Shown in pieces: positions 22,271 to 33,100 of a stretch of 64,000 bases of DNA. Location: positions 16,774,051 to 16,838,050 of the forward strand of contig JANAVB010003400.1 of NCBI GenBank assembly GCA_029216955.1. Reading direction: 5' to 3'. The DNA comes from Iris pallida. Its lineage: Eukaryota > Streptophyta > Magnoliopsida > Asparagales > Iridaceae. The notes under the pieces were generated by a model that worked only from the letters and a program-made list of their open reading frames with translations, was not told the DNA's origin and did no database searches. The translations under genes were made by a program, and so were the position numbers. Within the stretch, counting starts at the first letter, position 1. The number at the start of each line of letters is the position of its first letter.

Positions 22271-22339
22271 ACGCTTTTTAGCCGTCATTAAAAGGGTTTT
22301 TTGTTGTAGTGCTCTCTCTTTCTCTCTCTATTTAGCATA

Positions 22340-22590
22340 ACATATAGGGTTTCGGGTTGTTGGGGGGTCGACTGTAGCTGGGGCCGACGGGGTGGGGGAG
22401 AGGGAGTGGAGGCGGGGGGAGGTTGTTGAGGGCGGAGGGCAGGGTAGGGTTTAGGGTTTCGGGGTAGGGGTACGGTTTCGGGTGGGGTGGTCGGCTATCG
22501 CGGGGGCCGGCGGTGAGGAGAGGAGGAAGGGGGGCGGGGGGTGGATGGTGTTAGGTGCTGGGTGGGGGGCAGGGGTAGGGTTTAGGGTTT
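22340..22590. repeat. G-rich block with telomere-like motifs
   Basis: Runs such as GGGGTGGGGGAGAGGGAG and two GGTTTAGGGTTTCGG or AGGGTTTAGGGTTT motifs. Shared with unit 2 at about 40815-41060. It belongs to the CACTA interior. Confidence 0.7.
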
Positions 22591-22601
22591 GTTGTCGGAC
22601 T

Positions 22602-23420
22602 ATCCCTATGAGTATCGGCATCGGGGGTATCGGTAATATCGGTGGTTTCTGATCGGAGTATCAAATTTTTTGGTATCGAAAAACAAATAGCTATTAATAA
22701 ATTATTAATATTAATAATTTATTAAAGTATCGGCCGATACCGATACCGATCGGAGTATCAGACTATTCTTATGAGGATGGTTTAAAGTATCAGCCGATAC
22801 CGGTACAGTTTGGCATGTCCCGCTCCGATACTGACCGATACCCGATACTGACCGATACCGATCCGATACTTTCCGATACCGATACAGTTTGGCATGTCCC
22901 GGTATCGGTATCGGACTATCCCTATGAGTATCGACATCGGAGGTATCGATAATATCGGTGGTTTAGGATCGGAGTATCAGATTTTTTGGTATCAAAAAAC
23001 AAATAGCTATTAATAAATTATTAATATTAATAATTTATTAAAGTATCGGCCGATACCGATACCGATCGGAGTATCGGACTATTCTTATGAGGATGGTTTA
23101 AAGTATCAGTCGATACCGATCCGATACTGCCGATACCGGTACAATTTGGCATGTCCCGCTCCGATACTGACCGATACCCGATACTGACTGATACCGATCC
23201 AATACAGTTTGGCATGTCCCGATATCGGTATCGGACTATCACTATGAGTATCGGCATCGGGGGTATCGGTAATATCGGTGGTTTCGGATTTTTTGGTATT
23301 GAAAAACAAATATCTATTAATAAATTATTAATATTAATAATTTATTAAAATATCGGCCGATACCAATACCGATCGGAGTATCGGACTATTCTTATGAGGA
23401 TGGTTTAAAGTATTGGGATA
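22602..23420. repeat. Higher-order tandem repeat built on GATACCG / CGGTATC
   Basis: A ~315-320-bp unit beginning TATCCCTATGAGTATCG (or TATCACTATGAG) starts at about 22607, 22917 and 23237. Inside each unit CCGATACC and its inverse recur many times, alternating with an AT-rich stretch (TATTAATAAATTATTAATA). Same structure in unit 2 at 41065-41905. Confidence 0.85.
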
Positions 23421-23471
23421 TTCTTATGTTTAGTTTGTCTTACGATACAAATTTTTACATCCAAATCGAGG

Positions 23472-24008
23472 ATGAATCGTTACTTTGTTGATCGTACATG
23501 GATGTACAAACGGCAATACGAGAGCAGAATTGGTGTGAGTGACGATTTTCAGGCAGGCTTGGAAGTATTTCTTAAGTATACCATGAGCAAAGCTCAGTAC
23601 ATGGACGGTAACAAAATCAAGTGTCCATGTGTTAATTGTCACAATAGACGTTACGAAGAAGTGGTGACTGTGAGAGATCATTTGACCCATAAGGGTTTCG
23701 TACGTAATTACGGCCTGTGGTCATCGTAAGGTAAATTATATTCGGAAAGACAGGCTGCGAAAGCTGGTACTTATGCTTTTGATGATAATGCTGTAATGGA
23801 TGTCCTCGAAGACTACGGATGCTCTGTTGATTATGGAGACGTGTAAAACCTTGCACGAGATATGGTGTATGATGCGGCAGGACCTAATTTTGATCCGGAG
23901 GATCCTAATCCTACGGCGAAGGAGTTCTATGATATGTTTCAGGACGCAGATACTCCTCTATATCCTAGTTGTGAGACTCATTCCATACTGTCAGTGACGA
24001 TGCTCATC
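23472..24008 (+). pseudogene. N-terminal part of CACTA transposase (TNPD type), unit 1
   Basis: The first 85 codons form the transposase-associated domain: DRTWMYKRQ, then FLKYTMSKAQYMDGNKIKCP with CVNCHNRR (Cys pair) and VRDHLTHKGFVRNYGLW. The frame continues with DDNAVMDVLEDYG and FYDMFQDADTPLYPSCE, which leads toward the transposase core, and stops where the Tat LTR starts. Two TAA stops, at 23727-23729 and 23844-23846, are private to this copy; unit 2 has CAA at both. The catalytic core is not present. Confidence 0.8.
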
Positions 24009-24022
24009 GGAGGAGAAAGAGG

Positions 24023-24040
24023 TCCCCAGCACAGTCGCCA
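24023..24040 (-). promoter_or_regulatory. Primer-binding site remnant beside the second Tat-type LTR
   Basis: TGGCGACTGTGCTGGGGA on the minus strand, one base different from the site at 7573-7590. Only about 35 bases of internal sequence remain before CACTA sequence begins. Confidence 0.65.
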
Positions 24041-24346
24041 GCTTGTTTGCCATTAAAATCTTTGAATTGGAATTTCAACTACAAACATAACAGTGTTACA
24101 ATACAGGACTTAGAAGTAGTCCTAGGAGTATACTTTTGTTTTTATCTGGTTCCTGTGTCGATGGAGCGAGTAGTAATACGTTGACTCCGTTGACGATTTG
24201 ACGACGGTTTTAGATTCTCAGAAGGTCTGGGTTGCTCTGGATGCCAGAACATTCTGAGGGGAAGCGGACGTTGAGTGTCTCTTCTCGTCTCTGTGTGTGT
24301 GTGTGTGTATCTCTGTCTCTGTGTATGGAAGAAGGAAATGATCCCT

Positions 24347-24355
24347 CTATTTATA
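24347..24355 (-). promoter_or_regulatory. TATA box of the second LTR family
   Basis: TATAAATAG on the minus strand, 300 bases before the LTR end, followed by a CA-rich leader. Unit 2 counterpart at 42823-42831. Confidence 0.55.
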
Positions 24356-25641
24356 AACAGCAGGTTGGGCTGCTCATGCACACATATGTCGGATGCGCCT
24401 GTACGTGGGAACGCCACATGGTGGAGCTGTGGGGGCGCGTGAATGATGCGCCATGATTTATGGGTTGAATCCTTCATGCTGTATTTGTGGGCTGGTACGT
24501 GGCAGCTGATAGGATTCTTCGGTTGCTGAAATCTTGGATGGTTAGCACCCCTTCGTCGACTGAACTGAGTCAAAGGACACGTGGCGTATGTCCGTGACTC
24601 AAAGATCTCGGATTTGGTGGAGAGTGATCTGACAGGATGCGCCTAGGATTGGACGCATGAGAAGACTTTGGCTCGTAACCTTTAGGAGTCAGAAACTAGT
24701 CTGGGCGTATGGCTTTTGAGGCACATGCAAATCTTCGGGCGCATGGCTGCGGAGGCGCATGCGAGTGGTTGGTCGGTCACGTAGCTTGTAACCGTTAGAG
24801 GAAAGTAATGATGACGCTGACGTCAGTGGCACTTCGTTTTCTGAAAAAGCTATTGCTGCTCTGTCATCGAGGCATGGCTGCTGTCGTATCAGACTTCAGC
24901 ATTTAATGCTCTTAACGGGTGATAAGATTTTGAGTGGGAGCATTGATCTGCGTTCCAGTAGGTACATGGGGACGCATGGGGCGTATCCTTATGAGGCGCT
25001 TGGTACTGATGGGCACGTCTGTATGATACGCGGTATCTAACCGGCGCATCTGTTGCATAGCGTATCTTCATCAGTCCGACTGTTGAGTTCTTCGAGTGCT
25101 TTAAATAGCCGTTTTGACTTGGCTGAATTCGAGGAACAGGTTCATCACCATGAATGCAAATTCATTGTATGGGATTCGGAGAGCCCGCCACTTGGCGTGT
25201 GGGTTTGATTTGCTCGGCCTATAAATAGAAGCAAGGAGAGAGTTTGTTTCTCGTTCTTTCCCATATTCTCGAATGAAGATGAATTTCTTTGCTCGAGTAC
25301 ATTCTGTTGACAAGATGCTCCCGAGGGTAAAAATGCATCGAGTTGTCTTCGTACACACACTCGTGAAGGTGACTATTACATCCAAAAATCGGGATCGCGG
25401 GCTCCCGATGCAGGCCAAAGGTGCCTGTTGCATCCAAAGATCGGGATGTTCGAGTCCCATCTCCGTTATGCTGGAAGAGCCACAGATCAAAATTTTGGTG
25501 CTCCCATCTTCCTTGGGATTTAGAGAGCTCTTCCTCCTGCTCGAGTGGGGTTGGTTGTCCACCCTTGTTCTGCTCAATAAATGCTTTATTAGCCGAAGAA
25601 CTTGATCGGGTTGAAGTAGAGCGCATATGCCGAGACTTCAT

Positions 25642-25771
25642 GATGCGCCTAACTGAGACGCTGAAGAGACACGCCTGACTGAGACACTGAAGAGATGTGC
25701 CTAGTTGAGACGCTGAAGAGACGCGTCTGACTGAGACCCTGGAGTGATGTGCCTGACTGTGACGATGGAGT
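25642..25771. repeat. 26-bp tandem array in LTR upstream region
   Basis: Five units, each starting GATGCGCCT or GACGCGTCT and ending CTGAAGA or TGGAGT, then further single GATGCGCCT motifs to about 25830. Unit 2 counterpart begins at 44084. It sits in the same place as the 17-bp array of the first LTR family. Confidence 0.8.
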
Positions 25772-26048
25772 GATGCGCCTGTTGAATGATGCGCCTGGCA
25801 TGGGGCGCATGGCAGTTGCTGCGCCTGGCTGTAGTTTTAGGATCTTTTTTTTGTAGAAGTTCTCCTTTGTAAAGCCTTTCTTTAGACATGTAATAGATTT
25901 TCATATGAAATAAAAACCTTCTTTTGATGTCTATACTTTTGCTGTCCTTTGCTGTGCCAAGTACTTCGTTTGAGCTCCCTGGCGCATGTAGTGTTAAGAG
26001 CATAGGAATTCTGGCCTATAGATGTGCTTGAAATTCCATGCTTCTACA

Positions 26049-26358
26049 GAGACGGGCTTCTGCTAACACCTTGGCGTACGAAACTCTAGAATATGCAGTA
26101 GTATATCGCTGGCTTCGTCAACCCATGATGAAATCTTCTTGCCTTCTCCACGTCATTCGGTATCAGGATGGTATAATAAGATAGTACAAATTTACATGAG
26201 AGGAGTATGGAATCAAGTTGGATGCATAATGAGATAGAATTCAAGGGCGATAAATTTAGTAAGTGGATGAGATTTCCAAAGACTCCTTAATCCTAACATG
26301 CAGGCTCATCTTGGTAATTTAGGTTACCAAAAAGAAAAACTGACCAGCATGGGCCACC
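26049..26358 (-). other. Short segment between Tat LTR and chromovirus LTR
   Basis: No gene can be supported. Its right end is the block ending GGGCCACC that is also found against the LTR at 60881. Confidence 0.35.
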
Positions 26359-29300
26359 ATAAAAATATATCATCCCCAAGTTCCAAAATACTTAGGAATC
26401 CAAGACATGAGCATGCCAGCTGTACGGCTAGAATAAGTATTTCCAATTTAATGGACTTATCCTAATCGCAGTATGTTGAATCCTACAATTACAATACAAT
26501 AGCCATAGGTAATCTAATATATTAATATCAACAATATAATACTATAATCTCATTCATAGAATATCAACATCATCATAGAAGAATATAATAAGGTCTGACT
26601 GAAATAGAAATAAGATTGAATATCCAAATACAAGATCTGTCTGAAATAACCGTGTCTGGTGGAAATATATCTACGGAAATAAAGGTACAATGCTGAAAAT
26701 AGTAAAGTACTGAAATAATAAAATAGTAAGGACATAGCTAGCTAGATAAAATGTCCATGACTCTAATCACTACCAACCCTTGGATCAGGAAAACTCCTCG
26801 GACACAACCTCTATTTCCTCTGTAAGAAATTTGGGCTAAATACCTGGTCTGTAAATGGTATTATAAAGTTGCTCGTCCGGATCTGGAAAAGAACAAGGTC
26901 CTCAGATGGATGTAATAAGATACAAAATAACAAGCTACAATATAAACTGTAATAAATACAAGTAATGAACTGGTAAGCTATCTATCTATGTGAATGCATG
27001 TCGAAGATGACTTTGGGCTGTATGGGTATGTAAGGGAGTAGCATTAGCGTCAACCAATGCTGAAATATATACTAGCATACCTCTCCATCGTAATGGGTCC
27101 ATGGCCGCTGCCGGATATATCCACTAGTATAGCCTATAACATGGCACACAGAGGCTTATGTGTCTTGGTTGTCCCATACGGCTACTAATATTCCTGCCCT
27201 CCCATGTCTTGCTGAAATCACATCCATGACTCGGGCCATCCACATCTCTATACAAGTCACTAACTAGACTCAATCTAATCAATATATGTACTAACACACG
27301 GACCACTCACACTGATGATCAGTCAAGTGTGTAAGCCCATTCCAACACCATGTTATCTTACTCACTATGTCGTGCATGATACGTGACAAGGCATAAAAGT
27401 TATTTAGGAACAACTTCACATAATCCGGGGATGTCTCCTATACACGTAAGTCAAACACATGCACACGAACAATAATAACCACATCGATGGCAACCAAGTC
27501 ATAATTGGACACACTCTAATAACACATCAACTTCTAGCACAACAACAAACCATGTATTTAGTAGTACAAGAAAAGTAGCAAGATATCTTGCCTGGACTGC
27601 CAACAAAAGAATAAAGTATCCATCTGTCTCTAACCTCCATAGACAAGTAATCACTAACTCCTAAAAATATATATAAACAAACTAAATAAATATCACCGCG
27701 ATACTTGCCATATATATATACTTACCTTATATAGACTAAACCAGTCACAAAATAGTCAACTAGCCTATACTATTTATATATACAATTAATTTTTTTTTAA
27801 TATATGGCAATGGCAACCCATTATATAGTGTTATGTACTAAAAATATATACTTCTAATTTATAGAAAATATCGTAATAAATTCTGATTAAATTCTATATA
27901 AATAACTTCTACAAAAATATGCTAAATCCCTATATTAAAGTATCAACACAATATGCCACATAGAAACTCAATTCGGAAGCGATAATTCATGAAAAATATA
28001 GAAAATATCTATTCTGGAATAAATCAGAATAACTAGGGTTAAATATAATTTTTTATCTAAATTTACTAGATTTATATTATATTTAAATTAATCCTACGAA
28101 AGTTTGGAATCAAAAAGTTGGGTTTTGAGCGGTGTGTTGGTGTCTAAAATTTGATAGAAACAAAGTGATAACATATCATCATGAAATTCTTGCAAATATT
28201 CACAAACAATAATTCTAAATGGTAGATATAGATGTTAGAGGCCTTATCAAGGTTTTGTTTGAGATCAAACAGGGTTCGAAGTCGTCGAAAAGGTCTCCAC
28301 ACCGAAATTCATCAATTCTGGACACATTTCGGTGTAACGGACGCTACAAGCAAACGGAGTGGAACAGTATAATTTAGCTAATAGAAATGAAAGACGACAT
28401 GTAGGGCTATCCATTAGACTTGGTATGAGGCAAAATAGATGAGTAAAACTATTTTTAACCTATTTTATAAAACACTAACCTGTTGCTAGAATTTTAGAGA
28501 AAAACGATAGGTTTTGGTGCCTTAGAAAGCTTAGATCTCTCTCTCTCCGAAGGCAACGTGGTGCTCCCGGAAGTAGCTAGGATGATAGAGAAAGTTTAGA
28601 GGGGTGTTGAAGAGGTGGTGGATGGCTTCAAAGTCGAAGGTTTGTGGTGATGAAGGTAGCGGTCTTGGGGACAAGAGGGTAGTGGCCAAGGAGAAGTAGA
28701 GAGTTGGGTTTGGTACTGAGAGAGAAAAAGCGGGCAGCCAAGTTAGGGTGAATATGTAAGGGTTTTATCCTCAATGCACTTTGGAAATATAGTTTTTGGT
28801 TTGAATAGATTTGGGGGTTTTTGGTCTTCCAATCAATCAACTTAGATTGTAGTAGTGGTTTCCTAATTTGAATAGGATATTTGACTTTGGTCAAACTAGT
28901 GGAGATTTGAGCATATATCTATTAAATTAATTTAAATCAATTTAATAGATTTCTACCATGATTTGGCACCCTAGAGTTGTCCCCACGAAGTTAGGTTGGC
29001 TCGGGTTAAGTCCTAGAATTATTTCTAAGCAAAATAAACACCAAAATGACTATAAACGGGTCTTATGTGCCATTTGAAAATAAGTAGCACATGGAAACTC
29101 AATTGAGTGGGACACCATAGACGTATGTGTAGTAGACTCAAAATAGGTCAAAATTATATATTGGGTCGTTTAGGTTGGATCGATGTCGAGTCTCGAAATC
29201 AAGTTGGAAAGAATGTCAAGTTTTATGGTAGATAACCATTTGGCCTAAATTGACCCAAAAGTTGTACGACGAAAATAGAATACAAGAGAACACATTTGAG

Positions 29301-29510
29301 TGGGACATGATATATCAAAGTAAACTTAAACTCGTCTAGATCAAAACTCATGAAGGAAGTTTCTAGAGATTGGTATTTCTTGTACTTCAAAAATCAAAGA
29401 TACGTTAAAGTATATATTATGATCATAAATAATAGTGGGAAAATATATAATAACCAATATTTAACTTAAAAATATAATTTAAAATATATATAAAATTAAG
29501 AGGTCTTACA
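26359..29510 (-). repeat. Chromovirus-type Gypsy LTR (about 3.15 kb), unit 1
   Basis: On the minus strand it starts TGTAAGACCTCTTAATTT at 29510, directly after a purine-rich tract (AAGGTGGAGAGG) and the integrase end. It therefore serves as the 3' LTR of the element whose integrase is at 29680-30473. The far boundary at about 26358 is less sure; it is set by the GGGCCACC block. A block GGTCCTCAGATGG near 26905 relates it to the other LTRs. No coding sequence is seen; short open frames are not conserved. Confidence 0.6.
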
Positions 29511-29679
29511 ACCTCTCCACCTTAGAAAATTTCGTCCTCAAAATTATACACACATTAATATAAAGGCAATCAATAATGACTAATTAAAGAAATCATACCT
29601 AACCCATAAAGAGATGAGAAAAATGCTCCGTAATCTTATCCTTGTGTTCCCAAGTCGACTCGCCTGGTACATGATGCCT

Positions 29680-30473
29680 CTATGTGACACAAACTAAAGA
29701 AATGATCTGGTCCCGCAAGACTATCTTTTGACGGTCCAAAATCTCCATGGGCTGCTCTTTATAGGACAGGTTTGTCCCCACAGTAATCTTGAAATGGTCC
29801 AGAACATGACTAGAATTTGACACATACCTCCTCAACTGAGATACGTGGAATGCATCATGAACATCTTTCAAGGCCTTAAGCAATAAAAGTCTGTAAGCAA
29901 CTTCTCCAACTCTCTCTAGAACATCAAAAGACCCGATATACCTTGGACTAAGCTTCCCTCTTCCTCCAAATCTAATTGTCCCTCTGGTAGGAAAAATCTT
30001 CAGAAATACATGATCTCCTGGCTGGAACTCCAATGGTCGACGATGACTGTCTGCGCATTGCTTCTGTCGATCATATGCTCCTCGCAAATGTCATTGAATT
30101 TGCTTCACCTTCTCTAAAGTACGAATAACTAGCTCTGATCCCAATATTTGTCACTCAACAACATCACTCCAACACACTAGAGAATGACACTTCCTTCTAT
30201 ACAAAGCTTCGAATAGTGCCATCTGGATACTCGTCTGATAACTGTTATTGTAAGAAAACTCAACCAAATATAGATGATCCTCCCATGAACCTCCAAAATC
30301 AAGCATGTATGCTCTTAACATATATTCTAAAGTCTGTATGGTACTCTCTGACTGTCCATACATTTGCGGAAGATATGATTTACTGAACTTCAACCTCGTA
30401 CCAAAGCTCTTCTGCATGCTCCTCCAAAAATGTGAGGTAAACCTCGAATCTCTGTCAGACACAATGCATATAG
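29680..30473 (-). pseudogene. pol: Integrase core, C-terminal domain and chromodomain region, chromovirus (Tekay/Del-like), unit 1
   Basis: Minus-strand order: VSDRDSRFTSHFW (catalytic Asp region), GQSESTIQTLEYMLRA (catalytic Glu region), SWEDHLYLVEFSYNNSYQ, then a TGA at 30151-30153, then the C-terminal barrel with PLEFQPGDHVFLKI and GKLSPRYIGSFDVLERVGEV, FHVSQLRRY, and a tail EQPMEILDRQKIVLRDQII leading to the chromodomain. A further TGA lies in the C-terminal segment of this copy near 30090, where unit 2 has Gly. The protein inserts element cDNA into chromatin. It is cut off abruptly at about 30473, where GT-rich sequence begins. Confidence 0.88.
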
Positions 30474-32727
30474 TGTATTTACATAATGTGTATATAGTGT
30501 ATGTACATAATGTGATACATATATAGTATATTTACATAATGTGTATATTATATAAAATAAGTGGTTGTGGCATGTGGATATGAGTGTTGGTAGCCTGTGT
30601 GTAGTGGTCAAAAATGTTTGCCTACACTCTTGTATTTTGCAGCAGGAAATTGAGAGTTATATGATCAAACCCATGTGTGTAGTATATAGGTTGTGACAGT
30701 GTGTATGCGTGATAGGTGGGTGTGTAGATACATGTATATATTATGTGTGTGAGTATTATAGGTACCTATTTATATTCTTAATATTATATTGACATAAATA
30801 TATGCATATAATTTTGTATACATATCACTTGGTATACCTATCACTAGTATTTATATGTGTATCCATGTATGTGTCTTGAGTATCAGAAAATAGGGACAAT
30901 AAATAAACTTGGTATCAGTGAGGGATAAGGGTGTAACTGGGTGTATGATGCTTGGTTTGACTGTGTGGGGGTATTGGACTTAGGCTTACTAGTAGTTGTT
31001 AGCTACTATATGTCTAGGAAATGGAGTATCAGAAATAGAGGAAGAAGGAAATGGGTGTACCAAGAAGGGAGGCTCGAGTCAGTTGGAAGAAAAAAAATAG
31101 CGTGCAACAGCAGTAGTGTAACAACAGCTACTATAGCAGCAGGGAAAGCTCAGGTATTATTGGGTTAAAGGATTGCGATAGCAGTGAATTAATATGCAGG
31201 TACATAGATGGTATATTAGTAAGTAAATGTGTCCAGTAGTAGGGATATAAACTAGTGTGTATTTGCCTAAGGTTAGTTCCATGGGAGTGTAGGAACCGTG
31301 TCTATGCATATGAGTGTAGGTAAATTGCATAGTTAGAAGGGGGATTCCTGAAGGGGCTACTAGTTGCAGTCGTAAACTACACTTATGTGCTTCATTAGTA
31401 TCTGCATTAGGAGCAGTTGGAACTGCATTAACAGATGAGGTTATATGCACATACAGTGCAGAGTTCTAGGGCAGTATGTAATTTATTGAAGGGTCTGTGT
31501 GTTTCACTAAAGAGTGTCTAGGTGCAATATCCAGGGTGTGTTCACTTGGTCTGTATAGAGATGTGTGTATATGAGTATAGAGTTATAAGTGTCTGTGCAG
31601 CAGGAAGATAAGAGGAAGGGTCGGTTGTGTACAGTTTTGTGTGTATGTAGATGTCTATAAGAATGTACCAAATTAAAGGGAGAGATGGGAGTGATTAAGT
31701 TAAGTAGTGCACATGTGTCCACTTATAGTGTTGGTGAGCTTGTGTGTAAGTTTGTATCTTTAGGGAGTAAGTGTTCAGTTTTACTCAAAGGCAGTCAATG
31801 GTCTAGTGTAATTGATGTGCAACTGTGCATAACGAGAAGAGTGCATGGTTGTATCAGTGTTGGTAAAATATATGTTGATCATATGTATGTGAATAGAGGG
31901 TATTACTAGTAACTTGATACAGCTATTGCGAGCTGATAATATAAGGGGTTGCCTAGTGTGTGTTAAGGCCCTTTGTAGTCCCTGTGAGCTTTAATAGCAG
32001 CTGCATTCGCAGCTTTGTAATGGACAAGCAGCTGTGTCGGTGTGCCATGTGTGAGAGAGTGAGAGTGAATTCATATGCTATATGTGTGGCATGTGTTGGT
32101 GAGTATGTGCATATGTGTAAGTGACACAATTGGATAGTGAGTCAATTGTGTGTCTGTATAGGAGTTTAGGGTATAGAAAAACAAGATAAACCACTTGCTA
32201 TACTGCAGTATTGGGCAACAGTCGGAGCAAATCACTACTTGTGTACTGCAGGAGGTAAGTAGAGTGTACAATAGCAGTTGAGGCACATAGTTGTGGAAGC
32301 TGCTTCTAGTAGCAACAGTTGTATTAGAGGAAGGAGTGCGTGTACACACATGTGTGGGTATATGGAAGAGTGTTCCAGAGTGCCTTAGGTGAACTAGTGT
32401 GTGTGTATGTGTGTTGTGTGAGTAGCATGGTCAAGTAAAGGATTAACGTATAGTATATATAGGCAAGCCGAGGGTACATAAAGTGTTCCTGTATGTGTTG
32501 TGTAAGTAGCATTTAATGTGTATTTTAAGGTATAGATAATTATTAATTGATAATAATTGGTCATGGGGATGGGATATAAAGCCATATGTATTGATATATG
32601 TAACAGGGACAAGGGGTATTGGCATGATAACTGATATATCATAGAATTGTATGTTTATAGGTAGGCCATAGGATATACTGCGGTAATGCTTGGTTAGGCA
32701 TGTAGGTTAAGCATGAACAAAGGGAAA

Positions 32728-32730
<3 letters not shown>
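30474..32730. other. 2.25-kb GT-rich block of unknown origin, unit 1
   Basis: The plus strand is strongly enriched in G and T (runs such as GTGTGTATATGAGTATAG) with frequent TGTGT and AGTAG, for the whole length. No domain is recognisable on either strand, and open frames differ between the two units. The abrupt start inside integrase suggests an insertion or a rearrangement junction. Confidence 0.5.
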
Positions 32731-32779
<49 letters not shown>

Positions 32780-32818
32780 GTAAATAAAAAAATATATATA
32801 TATATATATATATATATT
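32731..32818. repeat. AT microsatellites before the LINE
   Basis: Two TA tracts (32731-32774 and about 32792-32817) separated by TTGGAGTAAATAAAAA. Unit 2 has only a short TA tract here. Confidence 0.9.
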
Positions 32819-32820
32819 GG

Positions 32821-33100
32821 AGAGAGAAGCACAGCTCCAGGCGATTTCTAGGGGATTCATCGGCGATTTGCTCCTGCCCTCCCGACGGGGCCTCGTCGGC
32901 CGCCTCCTGCAGGTTCGTGGATTCCTTTCTCTCCGGTCCCTTCAAAAATATATATATTGGAGAGAGAAGCACAGCTCCAGGCAATTTCTAGGGGATTCAT
33001 CGGCGATTTGCTCCTGCCCTCCCGACGGGGCCTCGTCGGCCGCCTCCTGCAGGTTCGTGGATTCCTTTCTCTCCGGTCCCTTCTTCCAGCCCCGTGGTCG
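32821..33100 (+). repeat. 140-bp tandem duplication of the LINE 5' end (unit 1 only)
   Basis: AGAGAGAAGCACAGCTCC starts at 32821 and again at 32961, with nearly identical sequence following. Unit 2 has a single copy from 51190. The join lies in ATATATATTGG sequence, which fits slippage in the TA tract. Confidence 0.9.

Larger units (their letters stand above)
18267..22311 (+). mobile_element. Non-autonomous CACTA element carrying host exons (Pack-CACTA), unit 1 only
   Basis: The left end CACTACAACAAAAAGACC and the right end, read inverted, CACTACAACAAAAAACCC form a ~28-bp imperfect terminal inverted repeat. CTC lies directly outside both ends (18264-18266, 22312-22314), the 3-bp target duplication of CACTA elements. 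ATGACG or AACGCTTTT motifs cluster in the last ~200 bases on each side. There is no transposase. Inside are Fe-SOD exons with introns. The corresponding site in unit 2 (near 40758-40795) has only CT repeat, so the element arrived after the duplication, moved by a transposase made elsewhere. Confidence 0.9.
17699..24008 (+). mobile_element. CACTA (En/Spm) transposon, 5' part, host of later insertions
   Basis: It begins CACTACTAAAATACAGC at 17699, continues with many TAGCGACGGA / TCCGTCGCT subterminal motifs, and reaches the N-terminal part of a TNPD-type transposase at 23472-24008, where a Tat LTR interrupts it. The Pack-CACTA at 18267-22311 is a separate element inside it. The distal terminus (an inverse of CACTACTAAAA) was not found in the window, so the element is truncated. 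Confidence 0.75.
24044..26048 (-). mobile_element. Tat-type LTR (2005 bp) inserted in the CACTA transposase, unit 1
   Basis: Minus strand starts TGTAGAAGCATGGAATTTC at 26048 and ends CAAACA at 24044, with the same terminal 15 bases and the same ATG-containing end as the LTR at 7594-8976 but different middle sequence. The TATA box is at 24347-24355 and the upstream array at 25642-25771. Almost no internal region is left, so the element is a nearly solo, truncated copy. Confidence 0.75.

Noticed and set aside
22395..22590. Interstitial telomere
   Set aside because: Only a few TTTAGGG-like words, not a tandem array.
23027..23309. Open frames with repeated Tyr-Arg and Ser-Val
   Set aside because: Produced by the GATACCG repeats; not conserved in frame between units.
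26049..26165. Minus-strand peptide EKARRFHHGL resembling a Gypsy gag helix
   Set aside because: Too short, surrounded by stops, and too close to the LTR end for that part of gag.
28852..28862. GTAGTAGTG as the missing right end of the CACTA element
   Set aside because: It lacks the inverse of the CACTACTAAAA end and subterminal repeats, and lies inside the chromovirus LTR.
32639..32984. Open frames with long Tyr-Ile runs
   Set aside because: Translation of TA microsatellites.
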